Of a stretch of DNA of 64,000 nt, positions 1 to 11,600 are shown one piece after another. This DNA comes from Eutreptiella sp. 'Long Island Sound 2002'. Its lineage: Eukaryota > Euglenozoa > Euglenophyceae > Eutreptiales > Eutreptiaceae. A program made the position numbers and the translations under genes. The notes beneath the pieces are model-generated. The model did no database searches. It saw only the letters and a list, made by a program, of their open reading frames with translations, and was not told the DNA's origin. Every line of letters starts with the position of its first letter. The first letter of the stretch is position 1. The stretch covers positions 1-64,000 of the forward strand of contig CAXIWF010000571.1 in the NCBI GenBank assembly GCA_964036045.1. Direction: 5' to 3'.

Positions 1-1876
1 GCACACTTGAAATTAATGCTAGGCCCGGTAGCCTCATGGAGGTTGAAGCATTGAGAGCGTGCTGTAACACTTACAATAACACTCATAGTAGCGACCCCAA
101 AAATTTTGGGGCGATGGACCTGCCATATCCAGGCACTCTGCTATCTACCTAGATGCACTAGCGGACTTGAAATCGTTGCCCATGGCAGGTTTCTTGGCTT
201 GGCAACAATTTCAAGACCGCCAGTATGTCTAGGTACACTGCATTGGTGCCTGGATATGGCGGGTCCTTTCACCCAAAAATCTTTGGGGCGCCTATTATGA
301 TAGTTACCTCACCATCTCAACACTTCTTACCCCATGGCGGGTTCCTATGCTTGGCAACAATTTCAAGTCCGCCAGCGCGTCCAGGTGCATTGCATAGTGC
401 CTTGATATAGCGGGTTCATTCAGCCCAGAAATTCTTGGGGCACCTACTATGGGTGTTGCCGCAAGCTCTAAGGTCTGAAAACTTCTTATCCCATGGTAGG
501 TTCCTCCGCTGAGCAACAATCAACAAATCCACTAGTGCGTCTAGGGAGATTGCATGGTGCTTGGATATGGTGGGTCCATTCAGCCCCAAATTTTTAGGGC
601 TGCCACTATGGGTGTTACCTCACACTCAAAACACTTCTTATCCCATGGTGGGTTCCTATGCTTGGCAACAATTTCAAGTCTGCCAGTGCATCCAGGTAGA
701 TTCCATAGTGCTTGGATATGGCGGGTCTACGAGCCCCAAAATTTTTGGGGCGGCCACTATGACTGTTACCTTACCATCTCAACACTTCTTGTCTCATGGT
801 GGGTTCCTATGCTGGGATATGAAGTATTGAGAGGATGAGGTCACACTCATAGTAGCTGCACCAAAAATTTGTGGGCTCAATGGGCCTGCCATATCTAGCC
901 ACCATTCAATCTCCCTAGACGCATTGTTGTTGATTGCCCCAGCCGTCAATTAGGCAGAAGAGAAGGGGAAAGGGCACAAGCAACCATGTTTCAGATTCCC
1001 AGGGACGTGCCCAGTGCCCACGTACAGGGCCCCGATACAGGGCTCTGTGCCTTCGTTCATTGGTCTCAAAGTGAAACGGACACTGCACAGTGGAGGAAGC
1101 GCAACACAAAAGAATGAACATTTGCAAAATCTGTAAAAGCGCGCATTGATGAATTATAAGACAAACATCTGACATGCAGCAACCTGCATATTCGCCCTTT
1201 GTTTGCACAAATCAACTTCGAAACCTGTAACACAAAAAAAGGCAGAACCAAAAGCAACTTTCAAAACGACACATCAATTAAAATGTAACAAGGCATTGCA
1301 GCGAAATGGAACAAACCCATTCAGAGTTCACTGTTGCAACCACACGTCAAAGTACAAAGAACGTTATGATACAAGAACAAGCACAAAACAGGCACAACCT
1401 GCAAAAAATCAACTAATGCTCATTGAATTCTGAACTTCAATTGAGCTTGACTTCTGAATTGCACTTCAAATTCATTATTTAACTTGAAAGCTGAACAAAG
1501 GGGCATGCAAGTGCACACCCGAATAACCCCATGCAATGCATTGACCTAACATGGCCCAGACACATAAGAAAGGATTTCTGACATGGCAACGAACATGTGG
1601 CCCAGCGCAGGATGTTGACCCATCAGCAGTGCTGATATGCATGGGGTGCTTGCTTGTTGGGGAGGAGAGGGGGACCGGTGTGGTGCGCGTTGCAGTGTCC
1701 GTTTCACTTTGAGACCAATGAACGAAGGCACAGAGCCCAGTCAATTTGAGGTTTGGTGCGCACGCCCCAAAATCTTTGGGGTCGCTACTATGAGTGTTAT
1801 TGTAAGTGTTACAGCACGCTCTCAATGCTTCAACCTCCATGAGGCTACTGGGCCTAGCATTAATTTCAAGTGTGCC
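1..1876. repeat. Inverted repeat pair 1-118 / 1759-1876
   Basis: The first ~118 bases are a near-perfect reverse complement of 1759-1876. The arm includes the CCCCAAAAATTTTGGGG-type palindrome and the stretch containing CATGGAGGTTGAAGC. It is one inverted copy of the local ~155-bp repeat family and is much better conserved than its neighbours. Confidence 0.75.
1040..1738. mobile_element. Possible small element with perfect 48-bp inverted termini
   Basis: Bases 1040-1087 and 1691-1738 are exact reverse complements over 48 bp. The arms begin GGGCTCTGTGCC and enclose about 600 bp of AT-richer sequence without a recognisable gene. Perfect arms inside heavily diverged repeats suggest recent origin or gene conversion. 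The flanking bases show no obvious target-site duplication, so a MITE-like non-autonomous transposon is only one reading. A local inverted duplication is the alternative. Confidence 0.45.
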
Positions 1877-1936
1877 GCTGTGTCTAGATTAACTGGCAGT
1901 TTGATATGGCGGGTCCATTCAACCCCAATTTTTGAG

Positions 1937-2610
1937 GGCAGCTACTATGAGTGTTACCTCAACCTTTGAAAACATCATTTCCCATGGTGCGTTCGTACGC
2001 TTGGCCACAATTTCAAGTCCGCTAGTGTGTCTAGGTGGGTCCACTCGCCTCAATTCTTTTTGGGCTACCACTATGAATGTTACCTCACCCTCACAACACT
2101 TCTTGTCCCATGGTGGGCTCCTATGTCTGGGAACAATTTCAAGTCCGCTAGCGCGTCTAGGTAGTTTGCATAGTGCCTGGATATGTCCGCCAATGAAGTT
2201 TCATAGGTAGATTGCATAGTGCTCGGATGCGGTCCATTCAGCCCACAATTTTCTGGGCGGGGGGGGGGGGGGCAGCTACTATGAGTGTTACCTCAACCTT
2301 TGAAAACATCATTTCCCATGGTGCGTTCATACGCTTGGCCACAATTTCAAGTCCGCTAGTGTGTCTAGGTGGGTCCACTCGCCTCAATTCTTTTTGGACC
2401 ACCACTATGAATGTTACCTCACCCTCACAACACTTCTTGTCCCATGGTGGGCTCCTATGTCTGGGAACAATTTCAAGTCCGCTAGTGCGTCTAGGTAGTT
2501 TGCATAGTGCCTGGATACGTCCGCCAATGAAGTTTCATAGGTAGATTGCATAGTGCTCGGATGCGGTCCATTCAGCCCACAATTTTCTTGGGGGGGGGGG
2601 GGCAGCTACT
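1937..2610 (+). repeat. Tandem duplication of a 330-334-bp block
   Basis: The block beginning GCTACTATGAGTGTTACC at 1941 recurs at 2275 and its start recurs at 2605, giving offsets of 334 and 330 bp. The first two copies are nearly identical over their length. Each ends in a poly(G) run (2259-2272 and 2590-2602) of different length, which accounts for the changed offset. This is a local dimerisation of two ~160-bp repeats. Confidence 0.8.
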
Positions 2611-3815
2611 ATGAGTGTTACCTCACCTTCTCAACACTTCTTATCCCATGGCGGGTTCTTATGCTTGGCAACAATTTCAAGTCTGCTAGTGTGTGTACAT
2701 AGGTAGATTGCATAGTGCTTGGAAATGGCGGATCCATTCACCCCAAAGTTGTGGGGCGGCTACTATGAGTGTTACCTCAGCCCCTCAACACTTCGTTTCC
2801 CATGGTTGGTTCCTATGCTGGGTACCAATTTCAAGTCTGCCAGTGCGTCCACGTAGTTTGCAAAGTGCCTGGATATGATGGGTACATTCGGCCCAAATAT
2901 TTTTCGGGAAGCTGTTGTGAGTGTTACCTTACCCTCTCTAGTAACAATTTCAAGTGAGCCAAGGTGTGTACATAGGAAGATTGCATAGTGCATGGATATG
3001 GCGGCTCCGTTCAGCCCAAATTTTTTGGGGGGGGAGCTACATGAGTATTAGCTCACCCTCTCAACACTTCTTATCCCATGGTGGGTTCCTATGCTGGGCA
3101 ACAATTTCAAGTCCGCCGGTGCGTCTAGGTAGTCTACATAGTCCTCCTATATAGCGGGTTCATTCAGCCTAGAGTTTTCGGGGCAGCTACTATGAGTGTT
3201 ACCTCACCCTCTCAACACTTCCTTCCCCATGGTGGGTTCCTATGCTTGGCCGCCAATGAATGCACACAGGTAGATTGCATAGTGCTCGAATATAGCGGCA
3301 CCATTCAGTCCCAAATTTTTGGGGCTGCCACTATGAGTGTTACCTCACACTCCAAACACTGCTTATCCCATGGTGGGTTCCTATGCTTGGCAACAATTTC
3401 AAGTCCGCTAGTTTGTGTACATAGGTAGGTTGCATAGTGCTTGGATATGGTGGGTCCATTCGGCCCGAAATTTTTTTGAGGGGGGGGCAGCTACTATGAG
3501 TATTACCTGACACTCTCAACACTTCTTATCCCATGATGGGTTCCTATGCTGGGCAACAATTTCAAGTCCACCGGTGCCTCTAGGTAGCCTACATAGCCCT
3601 CCTATATAGCGGGCTCATTTAGCCTGGAGTTTTCGGGGCAGCTACTATGAGTGTTGCCGCACACTTCATCTCCCCATGGCAACTTCATCCGCTTGGCAAC
3701 AATTTCAAGTCCGCCGGTGTGTCTAGGTAGATTAAATGGTGACTGCATATAGCGGGTTCACTCAATCCAAAGTTTTCCGCGTAGCTACTATGAGTGTTAC
3801 CGCATGCTTTCACGT

Positions 3816-6800
3816 CTCACCTAGTGTGCACATCAGATGTATTGGAGAGCACCCTCCGAACGTGTAAGCGCCAGCAATGGGGTGGCTGCAATGATGGACC
3901 TATGAGCACGGGTATCGACATTCTACACTCATCCTCTGCTGCCACAGTACACCCCGCCCCTCCCACGTCTCACTTACCCCCCACCCTTGTCATCATCCCC
4001 CCTATAGGGGGATTGTCACTTTGACAAAAAAGCGGGAACCCCCCCCTCCCGGTCCAACGAACACTTCCGTTCCGATGGTATTATTTTAATTAGGTACTTA
4101 ATTAGGTACCAGGCGGTTTTAGGTTAAAGGTTTGGGGAAATGAGGGGCTGTTGTGATTGGTAATTTGTAAAGTAGGTTGTAAGGGAATGGTGTCCCTCAA
4201 CTACAGGACTGCTATTTCCCACCACGCCTCATTCTCTGCTATAGAAGCAGTACCACACTGGTGGGTTGTCCGTCCCAAAAGTGCCCATTCTGCCCGTGCC
4301 AAGAACAACAAGGCCCCCAGTCCTTGAAGGCGCCGAAGGAAAATAGGTTATATTGGAATTGGTTCGGTTTTCATGCTACAATCATGTGGTGCTACCCCCC
4401 CCCCCCCCCCTCGTGGGGGGACCTTCATGACCGGCCTGACCAGCCTCACCCTATCAATACTTCTTATCCCATGGCGGGTTCCTGGGCTTGGCAGCAATTT
4501 CAAGTCCACCACCACCAGATTATCCAAGGCAAAGGAGGGTTCAGGAGTGGGTGGTTCAAAGATCCCACTGACAACACCAAGCACCTCTTGGCCTTGGCCT
4601 GGGGCTTTGTGCAGCTCATCAATGGGCCTCCTTTGCCTCCTCGTGCTGCATCCTCTCGGCATTCAGCTTGTCTTTGTGGCGGCAGGCCTTTTCCAGGCCA
4701 CTCTACCATCACTTTGCTCTTCTCCTCATAGGCATTGCCCATACCAACCTTGACGAAGCCATTCATTTGGGAGACTGCCACTGCACAAAAGAAAAGAAAT
4801 GGGCAGCGGTGAAAGTAGGGATAGTAGACGGGAGAAATCCGGACCAGCTACCAAGTCCAAATGTGCAGTGATGCTTTGACCACAATGAAGGTTTATTGTT
4901 CATGGGTGTGCAAGGAAATTACTCTAGGCGGTACGTCTAACACAACCCCCCGAAACAACGAACCACGCAATGCACGGCGTGGAATGCATTGCGCACATGT
5001 TCCCCACACTTGTGTGCCATCGAGTGTGTCAGCTCTAGAAGCTCATGGCGGGCAGCGCTGTCAAAACACTCTCAATCAAGGTGAGCCTTCCGGGGCTCCA
5101 TCCGCAGTGACGAGACGTCCTTTAGTCGTGCGTACTTGCTGTGCGTACAAAAATTTGGCATATCGGCTTTGCCTCTCGTGACACTGTGGGTTACCTCTAC
5201 ACAAAGTGGTGCAAACTCCTGTGAAACAGCTGCAGCGCACCATCGTTTTCCTGCATTGGAGGGGTAGCAAAGGTTTTTCAAAGAAAAGGGAAAGATCTCA
5301 TTTCACTAAGGAGCATGCTTCTTTGGAGACCACCCTTTGCAATGCCCAATGGACTTGTATGCAGCACCGCACGCGGAGTACGTGACCCACAACATGCTAC
5401 AGTGGGTTGAAAACTGTGGAAGATGGTTGCCAGCTCGTGCACACACATTGAGTGTGTGGAGGGCCTTTCCCAATGCAACTGCACTGAAAACGGACGTAGT
5501 TTTGGGGCACCGTCCATAGGCACATATTGAGTCCACTGCTCGCTAATTTCAAGTTCATGGCGTTTTAAGCATGGTCGAGCGCAGAGTTGGGCTGAAACCT
5601 GTGAAAGAGAAGCATCCACCAAGGCGCCCTCTCCCCAATCATGCAACTATGTGAAACAAACAATGCCGATCAGTTCCGTAATGTCTTGCCATGAAGAAAC
5701 ACATATTCGCGGTGAGCGTGCGCTGTCAAGATAGGTGCCATGCCTTCGTAATGCACCTTGCACCATGGCATGCTTCAGCCACACCAACGCTACTAGGGAA
5801 GGGCCCGTCACTACGGCCCAACCTAGCAAGCAAAAGTGGCATGGCCCCCGGGATGTGCCGTCCATGTGGCATCCACAAGGTGCAATTGCTGCATACCACT
5901 GCCGCGTGCCATCACTTTTCATTCTACCTTACCCCCTCAATACTTCATTTCCCATAGTAGGTTCCTACGCTTGGCAACAATTTGAAGTCTGCTAATGTGC
6001 TTTGGTAATTTGCATGGTGCTCGGATATGGCGGGTCCATTCAGCCCAAAATTTTGGGGAATGACAAGTGTGGCAATTCAGGGTCAAATGAACTATTGAAT
6101 TAGATAACGAGTGGGGTCAGCTACGATGAGTGTTACTGCACCCCATCAACACTTCATTTCCCGTGGCAGGTTCGCGCGCTTGGCAACAAATTGAAGTCCA
6201 CCAATGTGTTGGGGATTAGGGTGTGTACGGGTCTGGGACACAAACTCTCCACAAACAAACAAAGCAAAAACTCAAAGCATTTGTTGCAGTCTGAAGGACA
6301 CGTAGCCAATCCCAAGGACATCAATGGTATGGGGCACCACAAACTTGAGGGATATGTACAACGTTCCATCGCAACCGTAGCTGGTTAACCTATCGCTGTC
6401 ACCACAGATGTGCTATTCTGTCACACTCATGCGCCAATTCATGGCGCCTCAGGCTTGCTATAATTTGTGGCTGAATTGTATTCCTCTGCCCCCACCCTTT
6501 CGTTCTGCATCAGCGCAGGATGAGAATACGCGAATTCAAATGCGGAAGTGCATGCTGTCTGCTGACCATGTGTCGCCCTCCCAACCGCAGTGCAGCACCA
6601 CGTGATGTGTTTCTTGCAATTTAAGAACCGGCATCGCGTGGGCCATAAACTGCGTGGGGGTGGTATTTAAAGAGGACAGTGAGACCGAAGAACCGTTTCG
6701 CAGACATGTTGCACTGTTTAGGGTTGTTAAGTGGCATGCCATGGCATCAAATGACAAAGTAGTGCAAATGTCAACAAACACATGCACAAAAAAACTTCTC

Positions 6801-8660
6801 CGTAACTTGGGTTGGTCACAAAATTGTGCCATTTTCAAGGGTTCAACCTAGAATTCATGACACGGTTGTGGGCGGATATGCAATCTTGTGATTTGCAAAA
6901 GAAACAAGGCACCACTAAAAAATGTGGCTGAATCCTCTCATACGGATAGATGCCAACTTGCTATTTTCACACTTCCACAACAGCCAATGCATCAGGTTGC
7001 ACTCACAGCCTTTGCTAGGAGAAGACATACTGTGAGCATGAAAGCTTGAGCAAACTCAAAGATCACAAGATGAGAAAAAACAAAATGGGCATCCCCCATT
7101 TCCAAGGTACATCGCAAATATTGTAATTGCTCATATGTCTTGGGGGCGTTTATAACTTTGAAGATGCTCTTGTAATAAGATAAGTGGAAATTTGATAATA
7201 ACGAATATGCGCGCGGCCAAAGAGTGCAAAAATGTTGTGTCACGAGTGAAGAAATGGGTAGAACCCAAACCACCACCATTCGCGCAAATATTTTGCAACC
7301 GTTTTTTCTCAACATAAATCGACACCATACTATAAACTGTCCCTGACCCAATTATACAAAGATTCACCCACATCCCAAAGCATGGGTCACGGTGGATGGG
7401 GAGGTGACGGCAAGGAGGTATGGGACAGAAAATGCACAGTTCAAGAAACAAAATTACATTGGCTACATCACACGTTCAATTGCCTCATCTCTGCAACCTG
7501 GGGCTAGCAATAGAATTACGGGGTTGCCAAGTGTGTGGGCTGCCAGACACATGGGAAAAGAGGGAAGGTAGAAGGAAGGGAAATTGTGATCCAACAACCT
7601 GCTTAAGGGTGGCTTCCCGCATTGTGGGGGGGGGGGGATAGAAGGGGGAACTATGAGTGGGCCAACCGGCCGATAATTAGAGAAAATAGGGGGGGGGGGG
7701 GATTGCCAAAGCGTTCACTCAAGCCTGCATAGATGACTACGGTAACGGGGAGAGATGTGGGATGTAGGGGGGGGGGGTACTACTCGAAAGACAAGCTCAA
7801 GGAACAAGTGTGGGCGCAGTCAAGAGTATTATGTGGCCTTATCATCAGTCAGGAACGACTCAGGGAAGTCCCCGCCACAAAATACACCCCAAGAGGAGAA
7901 TGAGGTACTTGTTGGGAGCAAAACTGTGGCCTACAAGGGGAGAAAGAAGACGAAAGTGCTCACAGCGGGCAATCACGGTTCGACAAGGACCAGACGTCAT
8001 AGATGAGGGGTCCACAACATGTGAGCACTTGTGAGTCCTCACATTATGGCTATGCACCTCTGTCATCTCTTGTAGTCCAGCTCCCGTCTCCCCATGAATT
8101 GCTTGGTGGGGGGATGGGTGGATTGAATCATGTGGGCAAAACAAATAAGGTTGAATGTGTGGACAAAGGAGTCGGCGAAGAAGAAAAATGGAAGAGGAAC
8201 CGGTTCGAGGGAACCTATCTTCCCTTGACCATGACCATGGGAGTGATCAATGACCAGCAAATGCAAGTGCGGTCGTAGGTGTTGCAACCTTCTCATTCAA
8301 ACAAAAGAGAGGAATATCCCAAACATGTGATTTGGTCCTCTAATGCATAAATCATGTGCCAACCGGCATGACTTGACTTTGCAGTGCAGATATGTTGCAA
8401 ACTTGTGATTCAAAGGTGCTTGGGAGAACCCCATGAGTGCTCGGAAGATCCACAATTTATACTTTACTACCAAGGCCAAGCATGGTTGTCCACTGCTGCG
8501 AGCTTGTGATTTCAACAAAAAAAAAAGAACACGGCGGAGCGAAATCTCATGAGTTCAATTCTTTGATGCATATTATATGTTGACCTGCCATGCCCACTTG
8601 GGCCTCCCATGGCAAGGGTCATGAAACCCTCGATGCAACTGTTGAGCGCGCTTGCAGAAA
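3816..8660. other. Intergenic stretch, no supportable gene
   Basis: No open frame here shows a recognisable domain or convincing exon structure. It contains isolated fragments of the ~155-bp repeat near 4440-4510 and 5925-6200, a C16 run at 4395-4410, and G runs at 7626-7637, 7689-7701 and 7767-7777. The segment from about 6,650 to 7,480 is related to 16,750-17,540 (see separate entry). Transcribed non-coding sequence or untranslated 3' sequence of the gene ending at 8661 cannot be excluded. Confidence 0.6.
6650..7480. repeat. Diverged repeat, copy 1 (downstream of the SET-RecQ gene)
   Basis: Clearly related to 16,750-17,540. Both contain the 20-mer GAATTCATGACACGGTTGTG (near 6852 and 17078), preceded by matching stretches with GGCATGC/GGTGTGCATGG, CATGCATCA-like and CACAAAA motifs. 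Both are followed by a similar order of segments ending in ATCATACAAAGA-like and CCCAAATCCCA-like sequence. Each copy lies 3' of a large minus-strand gene. It could be a subterminal part of a transposable element or a shared 3' flank. Confidence 0.55.
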
Positions 8661-11600
8661 TCACTTCTTGTTATGCTTCTTCGCCAAACTGATGCAAGAC
8701 TTTAGGTGGTCCTTGGTGATTTGCACCACTCTACACTGGCATGTCTGCACCGTTACGTTCCGGAAACCACACTCACAGGAAAATGGGACTTGTGTCACAG
8801 CGATACACTCCATTTCCACCTTGTCACGCTTGTCACGTGCCAGCTTGTCAACCCGATAATGCACGTCAAGTCCCTCAATTTTTTCCACCCAATCAACCTT
8901 CCAGCCGCTCTTCATCTCTTCGCGTGCAAAGGCAAACCAAACTTTGTACTTGTCGGTGGTATACGTTGCCATAATGCTGTTGAGGGCGGGAGGTGAATCC
9001 TTTACATGCTTCAATGTGACTTGTCGAGTCTCTGCAGCACCACATGGATTCTGCGTCAAGGCCATATCATCATCTTCCGAAGGAATGACGTCGGGTGTGC
9101 TTTGAGTTCCAGGTGTGTTTTGAGTTTGTGACGGTTGCGAGTACTCATGCAACTCTGCGGGTTCCTCGTTGAACCGCACCTTCTTGGAACGAGGTTTTGC
9201 CTCGGCACTTGTGCCCTTTCTCTTGGTACCTTTCTTAGGTTTCCCATCGTTGACATAGCGGTCGCCCCTTGGTTGTCGTTCCTTGGCCGGAGCCTTCTGT
9301 CTTGTCCGCAATACCCAAAACCTATCCGCTACTGTGTCAGAGTACCGTTCCACGTTTTGCCTCTGCAAACCAACTAGGGCATCAGTTTCCGTGACAATAC
9401 GGTACTTGTCAACCAAGCTTTTGCCCTTCGCCTTCACTGGTCGATGACTGCTCTCCACCGCATTGCTATCCCGCGTGCTAGCTACCCAGTCCGCAAACGT
9501 CTTCCCTTGATGCAAATGACAAAGCAACGCATCCACCTCCGGTGCACGCCAGAACTTTATGAAACCCTCAAGGGCTTTGTAATGCTTTGTCAGCCAATCC
9601 CACATCTCCGCACGTGCCTCCTTTGACATGGAAGGAATGGCCCTGCATCGTTCTTTGAACATTGCAGAGGCAATCTCGCTGTCTATCTTGTTGGACCACT
9701 CCTCCACACATCGCAGGAAGTGAAGTAGGCATCCTTGGAACACCCGGACCACAAAGGCTTCAAACTCATCATCGGACAACTCAATGTTTTGCTTCTTTAG
9801 GTACCCTTTCAGAGCGGACTTCAGTCCCTTGAGCTGGGCCTGCGAAAAATCCATGACCACTGTTAGCCACTGCAAAGGATTGAAATTCGGGTCGGTCTCC
9901 TTTGTCAAGTCGAGGAACTTGAGAAAAGCCTCATGATAAAACCCAGCATCTTGCTTTGAGGTAGCCATTCGGAACGTGGTCCACCATTTGGTCAAGTCCT
10001 CGTCAAACACCACAATGTTGAGAAGGTACTTCATAAACGTATGGTCCCAAAATGTTATGTCAACCTCCAAAACCTTGCCTTTTGCCGCAATCTTCAACAT
10101 GCCGTCACTAGCAAAGACAGGCCTTTCAGGCGTGTTGGTTTTGACAGACCGAAGATAATTTGTCATGTCGTCTGGCAGCCAATATGCCTCGTCTTTGAGC
10201 CACCGCTTCAACAAATGATGGGCATCTTCATAATCATCCCTCTTCAACACTAAAGCCCGTTCTTTGAGCTGCTCAATCCTCATGGTGTTTGTGTACATGG
10301 TGTTCTCGCCCGGCGGTGTCTTGCCGGTTGTCAGCTTCTTCATTAGTGCCTCTCGGGGCGTGAGATTGGGGTCGTCAATGAACCACTGTAAAATCTCATC
10401 ATCCAAGTGTGTAGGCGGCTTGAAGGCTTTTAGCACTGGGTGAGAGTGTCCAGCCCAACCATTCACACTGGGTGGGTCATCGCCAGGAGCCAACTCCAAC
10501 GTGTCTCTGCGGATTAATGCAAGAAGTCGAAGGCGGTTGTATTCATCAGGTTCCACAGACCCCTGGAACAGAACTGGGTAGAGGTGAAAAATGCGGACGT
10601 CACACCGTTTTTTCTGCATTTCTCCATGTTGGCAGATCACGGTTTGGGCGTTGTTGTCCCTGGCCCGGCAGGAATTTGCTTTGCAAACGAGCGCGCCAGC
10701 GCAAGTCCACGCCTGCGAGGCTAGGTGGCAGCCAAAACCTTCATCATATCCAAAATATTTCTTCACGTGGCTAGACCGTGTTAGCTCAAGGGATGCTGGA
10801 AGTATGTCGTCGGTCCCATAAGGCAAGTCGTACACATCTTCTGCCACGTACAAGGTGTCACACTTTGGACAATCAATGGGCTTGTCAAGCTTCACATATT
10901 CCCTTTTCTCCAGAAGCTGAAGGAGCTTTGGCTTTGCTTGTAGGCGCTGAGCTCGGGTGGATGGGCCTTCTAACACCGTGCGCCGTTGTCCGGGCACCTT
11001 CTTCTCGCACTGTTCAAGTGCGAGGGACATGGCAACAGCATAGCAGTGCTGGCAACGGTAGCCACCAGCAGCACAGCCGTCCTCAGCCACTAGACCGCAT
11101 GTCCCCGCTGCTTGCTCCAATCTTCCCCTTGAATTCACGGCAATGCTCACGTTGCAAACTTCTGAATTTGATGGCATCACCACGCAAGCTTCAATCTTTA
11201 TCCCAAGCGTTTCCCTTGGAGTCCAAGCGAAGTGGTCGATTTGGGCTGCGTGCACCTCATCTACAGTGAGAAGGGTTCCACGAAATAGCCGCTTCACATC
11301 AGCAGTCGTCATAGGAAGCGGGTAGGCATCCTCCAGCGCATCTGCAGCATGCTCACTTAAATTTTGAGGCGCTTGCAGCAACGCCTTTTCCAAATGTAGG
11401 ATGTACGAGTCTTTGTCATTGAACTCCACTTCCCCAAGCTTCAAATTCATAGTCACACTGTCGATGTTCGGGATCGCTTTCACCAACTCCCAATCCATGC
11501 CTTTCATGATGACAGCCCTCCATTGGTCTTTCGAGCCCTTGCTCCCGCAAGCATGCTGGCTAGCAATGCCCACCTCAAAGAGAGCATTACAAAGCTCCTG

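Larger units (their letters stand above)
1..3815. repeat. Degenerate array of ~155-bp repeats
   Basis: Diverged head-to-tail repeats, roughly 150-160 bp apart. Each carries the sequence CTACTATGAGTGTTACCTCA, then a CCCATGG-containing stretch, a CAACAATTTCAAGTC stretch and a GCATAGTGC.TGGATATGGCGGG stretch. It closes with a short palindrome of the type CCCCAAATTTTTGGGG. Successive CTATGAGTGTT-like starts lie near 290, 448, 601 and 752. The array is interrupted between about 860 and 1740 by unrelated sequence. No convincing gene lies here; short open frames on both strands are by-products of the repeat. The same family recurs near 4.4, 5.9-6.2, 14.3-15.75, 16.6, 22.3, 24.4-24.85 and 25.1-25.3 kb. 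Confidence 0.85.
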
